Source: Calditrichota bacterium (lineage in GTDB: Bacteria; Electryoneota; RPQS01). Taken from it: a stretch of DNA of 10,498 bases. The stretch spans positions 1 to 10,498 of the forward strand of contig JAGVEU010000442.1 of assembly GCA_020057985.1 (NCBI GenBank), read 5' to 3'. The position numbers and the translations under genes were made by a program. Shown piece after piece: positions 1 through 5,922 of this stretch (its first letter is position 1; each line of letters opens with the position of its first letter). Below the pieces are notes generated by a model. It saw nothing but the letters and a program-made list of their open reading frames with translations, ran no database searches and was not told the origin of the DNA.

Positions 1-18
1 TGGGTTGAGAGAACTCCA

Positions 19-46
19 AAGATACACAATTCCGTGAGGATGTCAA
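19..46 (-). promoter_or_regulatory. Possible leftward sigma70-type promoter
   Basis: Read on the minus strand there is a perfect TTGACA (46 to 41), a 16-nt spacer and TATCTT (24 to 19), which matches TATAAT at four of six positions. It would fire leftward out of the window, implying a divergent gene beyond position 1. No reading frame of that gene is visible, so this rests on the motif match alone. Confidence 0.25.
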
Positions 47-100
47 GCCCTTTTTTATCAACGACTTCCCCCCAAAAAAAAACATTGAGACAGTAGTGAA

Positions 101-128
101 CTCGCTTGGGGGGGAGGGGGGTTGAGAG
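101..128 (+). repeat. G-rich dispersed element, copy 1
   Basis: A 28-nt unit begins CTCGCTTG, contains seven and six G separated by one A, and ends TTGAGAG. It matches 7909-7936 at 26 of 28 positions in the same orientation, and the first 11 bases of the window (TGGGTTGAGAG) look like the tail of another copy. The paired G runs could form a G-quadruplex or an unusual single-strand structure. It lies 57 bp upstream of the lipoprotein start at 185. The function is unknown. Confidence 0.6.
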
Positions 129-149
129 CAAGTTTCTCCGAAATTCCTC

Positions 150-180
150 TTGCAATTGAATAATAAATGATGTAAATTTG
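150..180 (+). promoter_or_regulatory. Candidate promoter of the first lipoprotein gene
   Basis: TTGCAA (150-155) is followed by TAAATT at 173-178 with a 17-nt spacer. The same bases also read TAAATTTG (173-180), an exact match to the TAnnTTTG minus-7 motif described for Bacteroidetes, with TTG 20 nt upstream. Either reading places transcription start close to the ATG at 185, so the message would have almost no leader. This agrees with the lack of a Shine-Dalgarno sequence there. It is motif-based inference. Confidence 0.35.
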
Positions 181-184
181 CCCC

Positions 185-781
185 ATGTGTTTCCCCAAGC
201 GTTTGGTATGGCTCTTTGTCATGTGTGTTCCGATGCTGTTCATGTCCTGCAAGGGGTCGTCACCCAAGCTGGTGAAGCGGCAGGAACTGAAGTTCACCGT
301 GGACTCGACCAAACTTGGAGACGAGGTCACATTTGGAGGGATTGCATTCCGGATTCCCAAGGGCTGGCTGCCCGCCGATAGCACGATGCTCTTTACCCTG
401 AAGAAAGTCGCTGGCGGTGAATTCGGCCGTTTTCAGATTGTTCCGCAGGCAGTCTTCCAAGATCCGGCAACCGGCGCGTTTGTGAAAGTGTCACTGTTTG
501 CCAAGCAAATGGCTGCCGGTCAGACTTTTGTCAATTGGGGACGCCAGTACGTGGACGAGTTTCATTCCACGCATCGAAAGATCAGCATGAGCGAAGACTG
601 GATCGGCTTGAGCGGGATGCCAGCGGTTCTGTTAAGCTTCGGCGATACGCAGACGGCACAACTCAAGCTCGCCGTCGAGGGACCCCCGCCCTCTGAACTG
701 AGCTTCAGTATTCCCACGGACTCCTATATCATTCAAAAACGCTCAATCGAATCCTCGATCGGATCAGTCCGCAAATTGTAA
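185..781 (+). CDS. Exported lipoprotein, possible PsbP/Mog1-like fold
   Basis: The 198-residue protein starts with a short basic N-terminus (K5, R6), a hydrophobic stretch and a lipobox-like LFMSC ending at Cys22, so it should be lipidated by signal peptidase II. K23 at +2 does not indicate inner-membrane retention by the E. coli rule. The mature part has a 'GIAFRIPKGW' strand near residue 52, a central 'GMPAVLLSF' strand and a C-terminal segment ending SIGSVRKL. That order resembles PsbP/Mog1-type domains found in many bacterial lipoproteins of unknown role, but this is fold-level inference. ATG 185 has no Shine-Dalgarno motif upstream, while a promoter-like sequence sits directly before it, so the mRNA may be nearly leaderless. 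The next lipoprotein gene follows after 81 bp. I do not recognise a specific gene name. Confidence 0.8.
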   Translation: MCFPKRLVWLFVMCVPMLFMSCKGSSPKLVKRQELKFTVDSTKLGDEVTFGGIAFRIPKGWLPADSTMLFTLKKVAGGEFGRFQIVPQAVFQDPATGAFVKVSLFAKQMAAGQTFVNWGRQYVDEFHSTHRKISMSEDWIGLSGMPAVLLSFGDTQTAQLKLAVEGPPPSELSFSIPTDSYIIQKRSIESSIGSVRKL

Positions 782-809
782 ATTGCGTTTATCTAATATA
801 TACCAAGCG

Positions 810-829
810 GAAATGGGATTTCCCATTTC
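810..829. repeat. Short inverted repeat upstream of second lipoprotein gene
   Basis: GAAATGGG, loop ATTT, CCCATTTC forms an 8-bp perfect stem between the two lipoprotein genes, 33 bp before the ATG at 863. There is no T tract after it, so it is unlikely to be an intrinsic terminator. A 5'-UTR hairpin or an operator fits better. A weak promoter-like TTGTAA/TATACC pair with 17-nt spacing lies at 776-804. Confidence 0.4.
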
Positions 830-862
830 AATCGAGAAAACCCAAATCAGGAGAAAAAGAAA

Positions 863-1297
863 ATGAAGAAGATTGTTCTTGCTGTGTCGTTGTTGTTTAC
901 GCTGTTGTTTCTGGTCGGGTGTACTGCGACAGTCTCAAGAATCCCCGGCACACGTCCCACATGGCTCGATATGAGGCTGGAACGTGCTGACTACTCTATA
1001 CTTGCTACGGCTACCGGAGAAGCAAGCGGTGAGAGAATTCTGCTGTTCCCAGTTGGACTAAAGAGATACTTCGGTTCCGCTTCGGGCTGGTCAATTGCCA
1101 CGTTTGGTGACGGTACTATCATCTCGACTGTCAAATCAAACGCGATCTATGAAGCTCTTAAGAAAGTACCGGATGCCGACTTCATGATTGAGCCGCGCTA
1201 TGAGATGAGTGTGGAAGACTACTTGTTCTATGCCAAAGTAACGATCAAGGTTTCTGGCAAGGCAATAAAGCTAAAGAGCGATTCCGAGCTAAAATAG
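863..1297 (+). CDS. Small lipoprotein resembling the DUF6567 type
   Basis: The 144-residue protein has a textbook lipoprotein signal: K2 and K3, a leucine-rich core and lipobox LVGC with Cys20. The start is supported by AGGAG six nt upstream of a run of A before ATG 863. The mature part contains 'GEASGERILLFP' (about residues 52-63), an alpha segment 'AIYEALKKVPDADF' and a final 'KVTIKVSGKAIKLK'. This order (a GEA-type strand, a helix with an 'AD..I.PRY' turn, and a closing VSG.AI strand) recalls the DUF6567-type lipoproteins common in Bacteroidetes. I infer this from memory of the family pattern. The role is unknown, with likely attachment to the outer membrane. A hairpin terminator follows 28 bp after the stop. 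Confidence 0.85.
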   Translation: MKKIVLAVSLLFTLLFLVGCTATVSRIPGTRPTWLDMRLERADYSILATATGEASGERILLFPVGLKRYFGSASGWSIATFGDGTIISTVKSNAIYEALKKVPDADFMIEPRYEMSVEDYLFYAKVTIKVSGKAIKLKSDSELK

Positions 1298-1325
1298 TTC
1301 ATCCGAACGCAGAAGCTTGGTCAAC

Positions 1326-1362
1326 TCAAAGGCCGTCTCACACTATGCGAGACGGCCTTTGA
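1326..1362. terminator. Strong hairpin terminator between convergent genes
   Basis: A perfect 14-bp stem pairs TCAAAGGCCGTCTC (1326-1339) with GAGACGGCCTTTGA (1349-1362) around a 9-nt loop. The stem is flanked by A and T runs on both strands (AAA before, TTT after), so it can act on the rightward lipoprotein transcript and, less clearly, on the leftward transcript from the outer-membrane protein gene. The T tract is short. Confidence 0.8.
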
Positions 1363-1432
1363 TCTGAGAGGCTCGACCGTCCTTAGAAGACTGCTTTCGG
1401 AAGTGACCGAGAAGAGGTGTGAGTGCGAACGA

Positions 1433-2059
1433 CTACTTGCTCAGGTAGAAACACAGAATTGCTTGGAGGCCATTAGTTCTTATCTTGCTATCTCCCTTGC
1501 TGATGTCAGTTAGACCGGCATTATAGCGCAGTTCACCAGCAATACGTGATCCGAGCGGGATAAGCACACCGATATTGAAGCTGACATTGATGTCTGCCAA
1601 GCTTGTAAGTTCACCCTCTTGGCTGTACTCCCTATCAGACACCACTGCAGTGGTTTGAATGGTACCATCCCCAGACGATTCAAATTTGTAGCTGTGCTTG
1701 GACTTAATGCCGATTTCTGGACCGATCTCGAACATCTTCATCTGGTAGAATGGAGCAATAACGAGCTCGTCTATCTTCACGGTGTATGTGGAGCTACCAA
1801 AGTAGGGATCATTATCTGACAATTTATATCCCTTCTGAATGTAGAGGAGATCAACGCGTGCACCTCCCCCCTTTTTTGTTGAGCCTAAGGATATTCCGAA
1901 TATCATTCCACTTCTTGATTTCGCATCAGAAGATGGCTCGGGATCGAATGTTGCAGATCCGGAATGCTCACCAATTTTAATCGCGATCTGAGTGTCTCCT
2001 GCCCAAGATAGAACAGGGATGAATGCAACGAAAAAAATTACCAAGAACGTTCTCTTCAT
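1433..2059 (-). CDS. Outer-membrane beta-barrel protein, porin-family type
   Basis: The 208-residue protein starts at ATG 2059. GGAG lies nine nt upstream, which favours this start over the in-frame TTG five codons earlier. Residues 1-20 form a signal peptide (K2, R3, hydrophobic core, cleavage likely after SWA). The rest alternates polar and hydrophobic residues with many Gly and aromatic residues, for example 'MIFGISLGS', 'ARVDLLYIQKGY', 'ELVIAPFYQMKMFEIGPEIGI' and a last strand ending 'AILCFYLSK'. This is the pattern of small beta-barrels of the OMP_b-brl/porin family, inserted by BAM in the outer membrane. Ligand and function cannot be read from the sequence. The gene stands alone, convergent with the lipoprotein genes, and its promoter contains a palindrome. 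Confidence 0.85.
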   Translation of the reverse strand: MKRTFLVIFFVAFIPVLSWAGDTQIAIKIGEHSGSATFDPEPSSDAKSRSGMIFGISLGSTKKGGGARVDLLYIQKGYKLSDNDPYFGSSTYTVKIDELVIAPFYQMKMFEIGPEIGIKSKHSYKFESSGDGTIQTTAVVSDREYSQEGELTSLADINVSFNIGVLIPLGSRIAGELRYNAGLTDISKGDSKIRTNGLQAILCFYLSK

Positions 2060-2118
2060 TTGAGTACTCTCCAAAATGTTTTGTTAGACTACTTTGTTCC
2101 AGCTTGCAAAAACGTTAC

Positions 2119-2147
2119 AAGATAGCAATATGTCTTGCTATTATCAA
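2119..2147 (-). promoter_or_regulatory. Promoter with internal palindrome for the outer-membrane protein gene
   Basis: On the minus strand TTGATA (2147 to 2142) and TATCTT (2124 to 2119) are 17 nt apart, matching the sigma70 hexamers at five and four positions. A perfect inverted repeat ATAGCAA-6 nt-TTGCTAT (2122-2141) fills the spacer and touches the minus-10 element. The start codon is 60 bp further on. The layout suggests a repressor site between the promoter elements. This is inference from position and symmetry. Confidence 0.5.
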
Positions 2148-2422
2148 GTACTTTCTGATCTGTGCAACGAATCCGTTTCACTACCTGCTCATTGAAGGAG
2201 TGTATTCAGTCCAGCAGAGAATGCTGAATCAAATATGACTTGTGGTATCCAATATCCAGACCAATCTTGAACAAGGCTCGCTTCTCAATGATCGTTTCCA
2301 ACGCATTCAGTTTCAAACACCTATACATCCGTGCAACTTTTTCGCTTGTAGAGCGTCTAATAGAGTCGGACAATACGAGCCGCATTAATGTAAGTAGATA
2401 TAAAACAATAGGAGTACTCTAT
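2148..2422. other. Intergenic stretch without a supported gene
   Basis: AT-rich DNA lies between the leftward outer-membrane protein promoter and the gene remnant that starts near 2423. Open frames cross it but lack coding character or a ribosome binding site. The only signal seen is TATAAA at 2399-2404, just before the AGGAG at 2410-2414. No convincing minus-35 partner was found. Confidence 0.5.
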
Positions 2423-2623
2423 TTGAAGAATTGTATTTGGATTTCTCGTAGCCTCTTTGGACTGCCCATCTGGGACAAAAACAGGAGGTTATCAAAATGG
2501 GAGGCTTACCTCGATCTCCTCCTGAAAGCGAACTTCCATACCTCGCGAGTTGACATTCGAGGATCTGCAGCAGGACCAACGGGAGTTCGAGGAGTTCGTC
2601 AAGCGCAGGCATCCGGAGTCTGA
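2423..2623 (+). pseudogene. 5' remnant of a phage-type replication/HTH protein
   Basis: From TTG 2423, with AGGAG eight nt upstream, the frame encodes a segment rich in W and hydrophobic residues. It includes 'IWDKNRRLSKWEAYLDLLL' followed by K-A-N-F (about residues 18-40). The W-E-A-(W/Y)-x-D-L-L-x-x-A-N pattern is typical of the N-terminal region of phage and mobile-element replisome-organiser-like proteins, in which a winged-helix segment normally follows. Here the match fades after about position 2555. The remaining codons to the stop at 2621 give a low-complexity Gly/Ala/Val/Arg tail that is the out-of-frame reading of the small frame at 2550-2723. I infer a truncated gene. The assignment comes from recalled motif similarity only and could be wrong. 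Confidence 0.35.
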
Positions 2624-2723
2624 TTTTATGAAGCTGGGTCTGGTCAAGGTCTACCACCTCAGGCTTGAGTATCAGGCCATGAAGAAGCGACTCGACTCCC
2701 AGTCTGAATCCGACGCCGCCTGA
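2550..2723 (+). CDS. Small charged protein or 3' gene fragment
   Basis: A 57-codon frame begins at TTG 2550 and ends at TGA 2721. The frame is open from 2526, after a TGA at 2523. The product is highly charged and looks helical: 'DLQQDQREFEEFVKRRHPES' is followed by 'DFMKLGLVKVYHLRLEYQAM' and a Ser/Asp-rich tail. Its composition looks like real coding sequence. A very short frame, ATG 2497 to TGA 2553 (18 codons) with a perfect AGGAGG eight nt upstream, overlaps its first codon as TTGA, which would allow coupled translation or a -1 frame change. It may instead be the tail of a gene whose 5' part was replaced. I do not recognise the family. Confidence 0.4.
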   Translation: MTFEDLQQDQREFEEFVKRRHPESDFMKLGLVKVYHLRLEYQAMKKRLDSQSESDAA

Positions 2724-2804
2724 TCTTCCCCAGTTTTCCCCTTGTTTAGCAGCAGAATTCTCAGTAACTTATTACCCTTGATCCACTTCGGTCACACCAA
2801 GACG

Positions 2805-2830
2805 TGGATTCCCGCGAAAGCGGGAATCCA
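2805..2830. repeat. GAAA-capped inverted repeat resembling dRS3-type elements
   Basis: TGGATTCCCGC, loop GAAA, GCGGGAATCCA gives an 11-bp perfect stem. The core ATTCCC-8 nt-GGGAAT matches the form of the dRS3 repeats known from Neisseria and similar dispersed hairpins in other bacteria. As RNA the loop is a stable GNRA tetraloop closed by C-G. It has no T tract, so it is more likely a dispersed repeat than a terminator. Confidence 0.65.
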
Positions 2831-2848
2831 TGACAGCCATTATTTTGT

Positions 2849-2989
2849 CGCGGCGGCACTTGTCTCCAAGTGCCCCGCCGCTGAGTTTCATCGTTAGACC
2901 GACAATCCTCATAACGGCGGCTTCGAAAGAAATTCTGCCGTGAATGACTGTCGCTGAACGCGGGGCGCTTGGAGACAAGTGCCGCCGCG
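2849..2989. repeat. 141-bp composite inverted repeat, MITE-like
   Basis: Arms 2849-2878 and 2960-2989 are reverse complements over 30 bp with one mismatch (T2871 against G2967, a U-G pair in RNA). They enclose 81 bp of unique sequence. Each arm also folds on itself: GGCACTTG-TCTC-CAAGTGCC is a perfect 8-bp hairpin in the left arm, and the right arm has the same with one wobble pair. The element ends 25 bp before the start codon at 3015 and so lies in the probable leader of that gene. No transposase is encoded inside it. No target duplication was recognised. Confidence 0.65.
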
Positions 2990-3014
2990 GAATGTTTTGC
3001 TTAGAGGATAAGCC

Positions 3015-4922
3015 ATGATAAACAACTATCTGACTTTCATTCTGCTCGCGATGGCATCAAGCCTGTTCGCACAGCAGCCCGCACCTGAATCTCCCGCGCC
3101 AATCAAATTCCCATTCGAAAAATCCAATGCAGTGGTCAAGTATGATTGCACGCAAGTCAACTTGAATGCCGACGGAACCAGTGAGACTCTCAAGCATTAC
3201 CGGGCGGCGGTGCTCACGGAACGCGGTATTCGGGAGTATGCGCAAGATGTCACCGTCTACAATCTTGGTTATGACACGGTTCAGGTGATCGCCGCCAGAG
3301 TTCATCTTCCGTCGGGCAAAGTCATTGAAGTGGACACTTCTGCCATCAAGGATGTGCCCATGCCGGCTTTCGGAAAATTCTTTATGCAGAATGTGCGGGA
3401 AAAAATCATCAGCTTTCCTGAACTAACCCCGGGAGCGGAGATCGAAGTGGTCTTCAAGCAAATCACCCGCGAGCCGCCGATGGACGGGCAATTCGATCTT
3501 ACAGAAGGATTTGAGCACAGCGACCCGATTCAGACCAAGTACGTCGAACTGGCTATGCCGAGCGACAAGAAACTCTACTGGAAAGCCCGCAACGGTGATA
3601 TTCCGCACTCCGAGATAACGGCCAATAACAAGACCACGCACGTGTGGACACTTCAGAATATGACGCAGATGGTTCCCGAGCCGGGAATGCCCCCCGTACC
3701 GGAGGTTACGAAGCTGCTCTTTGCCACCACCGTGAAGGATTGGGAAACCTGGTCGAAGTGGTACGACAATCTCTCCGAGCCGATGATGGTAGCCGATGAC
3801 GACGTGAAAGCCATGGTCAAGCAGCTCACGGCAGGCAAGACCACGCGTGAAGACAAGATCCGCGAGATTTTCTATTTCTGTTCCAATCAGATCCGCTATG
3901 TCGAGACCGCGCTGACCGGCAAAAAAGCCGGCTACAAACCTGAATCAGCTTCAGTCACCTTCCGCAACAAATACGGAGTCTGCCGTGACAAAGCTGCGCT
4001 GATGGTCACCATGCTGCGCGAAGCGGGGATTCAATCCGACATCACGCTGATGAACCCCGCGTGGAAGATTGACAAGGATATTGCTGTAGATCAGTTCAAC
4101 CATGCGATTGTGGCCGTGCATGAGCCGGACGGCAAGACCACCTTCATTGATCCGACTGTCGAAAAGACCAAGGACTATCTGGCCGCCAATGAGCAGGATC
4201 GCGGCGTGCTTGTTTGCAACAAGAAGGGTGAGGATCTCACTTTCACACCGGTCGAACCCTCCGAGCAGAATCTGTATGAGATCAAGGCCGAGAGCAAACT
4301 CGAGGACGATGGCAAATTCCGCTCGACGGTTACGATCTCGACTCGTGGTTTCCCTGATCTGATTCTGCGCAATATGTTTCAAGCGCGACCGCCAGAAGAA
4401 CGCGTGAATACGTTCAAGCAGATTGTTCAGAGCTTTTCCCCGACAGCCGTGCTCGACACGTTCATCGTTACCGATCTCATGGATTTCTCCAAGCAGGTGG
4501 AAATCAGGCTGCAATTCCATGCAACCGATTATTCGATTCCCGCCGGCAAGTACCTGCTGTTCCAACTCCCCAATCAAGCAAGTGGTTTGGATTTTCTCAC
4601 CCAGTTCTTCCTGCGTGGCTCGGAATTGACCACGCGCCGCTATGAACTGAAAGTGCCTTCCACATTCGCTGTGCGTGCCGAAGAACAAGTGAGCTATCCC
4701 AAAGGCTACAAGATCCGCAGTCTGCCGGAGGAGGTCAACCTGGACTATGGCGATTTCAAGCTCGCGCGCGAGTTTGAGTCTGTCAAAAACGGCCTGCGAG
4801 TGAAACGGGTCTTTGACATGCGCTCGCTTCGGATTCCATTGAATCAGTATTCCAAGCTTCAAGAAGCGCTCAAGGCAGAGTCCACCATGGGCAAGGGACA
4901 AGTCGTGCTGGAGAAGCAGTAG
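3015..4922 (+). CDS. Exported DUF3857/transglutaminase-like protein, triad intact
   Basis: The 635-residue protein has a signal peptide (residues 1-19, cleavage after LFA) and is probably periplasmic or surface-associated. A DUF3857-type region spans roughly residues 35-230, including 'HYRAAVLTERGIREYAQDVT' and 'SFPELTPGAEIEVVFKQ'. A transglutaminase-like core follows at about 280-400: 'KYGVCRDKA' places Cys323, 'FNHAIV' His363 and 'FIDPT' Asp379, a complete papain-like triad. A beta-rich C-terminal domain fills the rest. In this family the usual motif is GDC; here it is GVC. Proteins of this type are thought to act in cell-envelope or polysaccharide-linked processes, but substrates are mostly unknown. 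GAGG seven nt upstream supports ATG 3015. A paralog lies downstream beyond the REP island, and the pair were probably once adjacent. Confidence 0.93.
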   Translation: MINNYLTFILLAMASSLFAQQPAPESPAPIKFPFEKSNAVVKYDCTQVNLNADGTSETLKHYRAAVLTERGIREYAQDVTVYNLGYDTVQVIAARVHLPSGKVIEVDTSAIKDVPMPAFGKFFMQNVREKIISFPELTPGAEIEVVFKQITREPPMDGQFDLTEGFEHSDPIQTKYVELAMPSDKKLYWKARNGDIPHSEITANNKTTHVWTLQNMTQMVPEPGMPPVPEVTKLLFATTVKDWETWSKWYDNLSEPMMVADDDVKAMVKQLTAGKTTREDKIREIFYFCSNQIRYVETALTGKKAGYKPESASVTFRNKYGVCRDKAALMVTMLREAGIQSDITLMNPAWKIDKDIAVDQFNHAIVAVHEPDGKTTFIDPTVEKTKDYLAANEQDRGVLVCNKKGEDLTFTPVEPSEQNLYEIKAESKLEDDGKFRSTVTISTRGFPDLILRNMFQARPPEERVNTFKQIVQSFSPTAVLDTFIVTDLMDFSKQVEIRLQFHATDYSIPAGKYLLFQLPNQASGLDFLTQFFLRGSELTTRRYELKVPSTFAVRAEEQVSYPKGYKIRSLPEEVNLDYGDFKLAREFESVKNGLRVKRVFDMRSLRIPLNQYSKLQEALKAESTMGKGQVVLEKQ

Positions 4923-4945
4923 GGTATCGCGCACCGGAACTCACT

Positions 4946-5083
4946 CCGCCGAGCAGGATCATGGAGTTCCGAGATCGAGAGCGCATAGAGACTGAGACCC
5001 TGCCGTAACGAGCGCACCGGATTTCGGCAGGGTCTGGGCGTGCGAATGCCATGGGACTCTGCACCGATGACCCTGCTCGGCGG
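4946..5083. repeat. REP-type nested palindrome, unit A (138 bp)
   Basis: The unit begins CCGCCGAGCAGGATCAT and ends ATGACCCTGCTCGGCGG, 17-nt ends that are inverted copies with one difference. Inside, AGACCCTGCCG (4995-5005) pairs perfectly with CGGCAGGGTCT (5025-5035) around a 19-nt loop. A further AGTTCC/GGGACT pairing lies between these stems. The whole can fold as one long imperfect cruciform or as successive hairpins, like REP/REPIN elements mobilised by RAYT proteins. It starts 24 bp after the upstream stop codon and could also block transcription or shield the 3' end. Confidence 0.85.
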
Positions 5084-5201
5084 AGCAGGGCCCTCTCCGC
5101 CGATGGAGGCTGAGACCCTGCTGTAATGTGCGCACCGGATTTCGGCAGGGTCTGGGCGTGCGAATGCCATGGGACTCTGCACCGATGACCCTGCTCGGCG
5201 G
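5084..5201. repeat. REP-type palindrome, unit B (5'-altered copy)
   Basis: Positions 5110-5204 repeat 4992-5086 in direct orientation with only three mismatches in 95 bp. The 5' arm of the unit is replaced by a shorter sequence in which GGCGGAG (5079-5085) pairs with CTCCGCC (5095-5101). This near-identity to unit A points to recent tandem duplication with loss of one arm. The unit ends 30 bp before the transposase start codon. Confidence 0.8.
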
Positions 5202-5231
5202 AGCCGTACATTATCACCGCAACATAGCACC

Positions 5232-5726
5232 ATGCGACGCCGACATTCAGACCTCTCCTTCGCCGGGAGTATTCATTTTGTTACCACAGTTACGCGTGAA
5301 CGAGGGACATGGTTTGTGCATGAAACGACGTGCAACTCCATCCTTAGATTCATTGAGCGCTGTCGTCAAAGGGCTTCTCTTGACTGCTTTAGCTACGTAT
5401 TAATGCCCGACCACCTACACCTTCTGTTGTTTCAGAGCGATGCGGGATCACATGTTTCCGACTTCATGCGAGAGCTGAAGAAACTCACTTCTCGCCATGT
5501 TCACCCAGAAGAGTACAATGGCAAGACTCTCTGGAATGACCATTACGATGATGTTCCTGTTCCTGGCCTCAACGCGGTTGTGACCAAATTGCAGTACATT
5601 CATGCCAATCCTGTCCGCAGGGGACTTGTGCAGACGATTGACGAATACCTTTGGTCGAGTGCCAGAGATTACTTGGGGATTTCAAAGGGAATCATTTTGC
5701 TCACGAAGCCGGAACTTATTTTATGA
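5232..5726 (+). CDS. REP-associated tyrosine transposase (RAYT, Y1/TnpA_REP family)
   Basis: The 164-residue protein has the hallmarks of the IS200/IS605-like Y1 transposases that act on REP elements. 'HFVTTVT' forms the first strand (about residues 15-21) and 'YVLMPDHLHLLL' carries the HUH-type metal site (His61, His63). 'LQYIHANPVRRGLV' carries the probable nucleophile Tyr122, and 'YLWSSARDY' completes the C-terminal signature. It should cut and join single-stranded DNA at REP hairpins. Two related palindromic units lie directly upstream and one directly downstream, which strongly supports a cognate RAYT/REP pair. The length is normal for the family and no frame damage is seen. ATG 5232 is chosen because the frame upstream lies in REP DNA. 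There is no clear Shine-Dalgarno, so expression may be low. Confidence 0.93.
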   Translation: MRRRHSDLSFAGSIHFVTTVTRERGTWFVHETTCNSILRFIERCRQRASLDCFSYVLMPDHLHLLLFQSDAGSHVSDFMRELKKLTSRHVHPEEYNGKTLWNDHYDDVPVPGLNAVVTKLQYIHANPVRRGLVQTIDEYLWSSARDYLGISKGIILLTKPELIL

Positions 5727-5743
5727 ACGTGTGTATGCCTTCT

Positions 5744-5881
5744 CTGCCGAGCAGGGTCATGAAGTTCCGGCACTGTGAACGTACAGAGACTGAGACCCTG
5801 CCGTAATGTGCGCACCGGATTTCGGCAGGGTCTGGGCTTGCGATTGCGAGGGAACTCTGCACCGATGACCCTGCTCGGCGG
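5744..5881. repeat. REP-type nested palindrome, unit C (138 bp)
   Basis: This copy has the same length, orientation and order as unit A. The ends CTGCCGAGCAGGGTCAT (5744-5760) and ATGACCCTGCTCGGCGG (5865-5881) are inverted with one mismatch. AGTTCC (5763-5768) pairs with GGAACT (5851-5856), and the central AGACCCTGCCG/CGGCAGGGTCT stem is unchanged. Most differences from unit A fall outside the stems, which suggests selection on structure. It begins 17 bp after the transposase stop. Confidence 0.85.
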
Positions 5882-5922
5882 ACAAGTTCCGTAATCTAAC
5901 GAAAACACAACCCACTCCACCC

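Noticed and set aside
58..384. Minus-strand 108-codon frame at the left end
   Set aside because: It includes a Pro-run translated from the G-rich repeat and overlaps the well-supported lipoprotein gene.
3951..4934. Long minus-strand open frame of 327 codons
   Set aside because: It lies antisense to the 3015-4922 gene, whose domains and motifs are clear. The product has no recognisable family pattern and arises from the codon bias of the real gene.
5169..5231. Upstream ATG extension of the transposase by 21 codons
   Set aside because: The added residues are translated from REP unit B and its flank, and the family N-terminus (RRRHSDLSFAG) begins at ATG 5232.
4859..5233. Two overlapping minus-strand frames across REP units A and B
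   Set aside because: Their repeated peptide segments are just translations of the palindromic repeats, with no start signal or family resemblance.
4946..5881. Possible CRISPR array from repeated units
   Set aside because: Repeats are 138 bp, palindromic and irregularly spaced around a transposase gene. No regular short spacers or cas genes are present.
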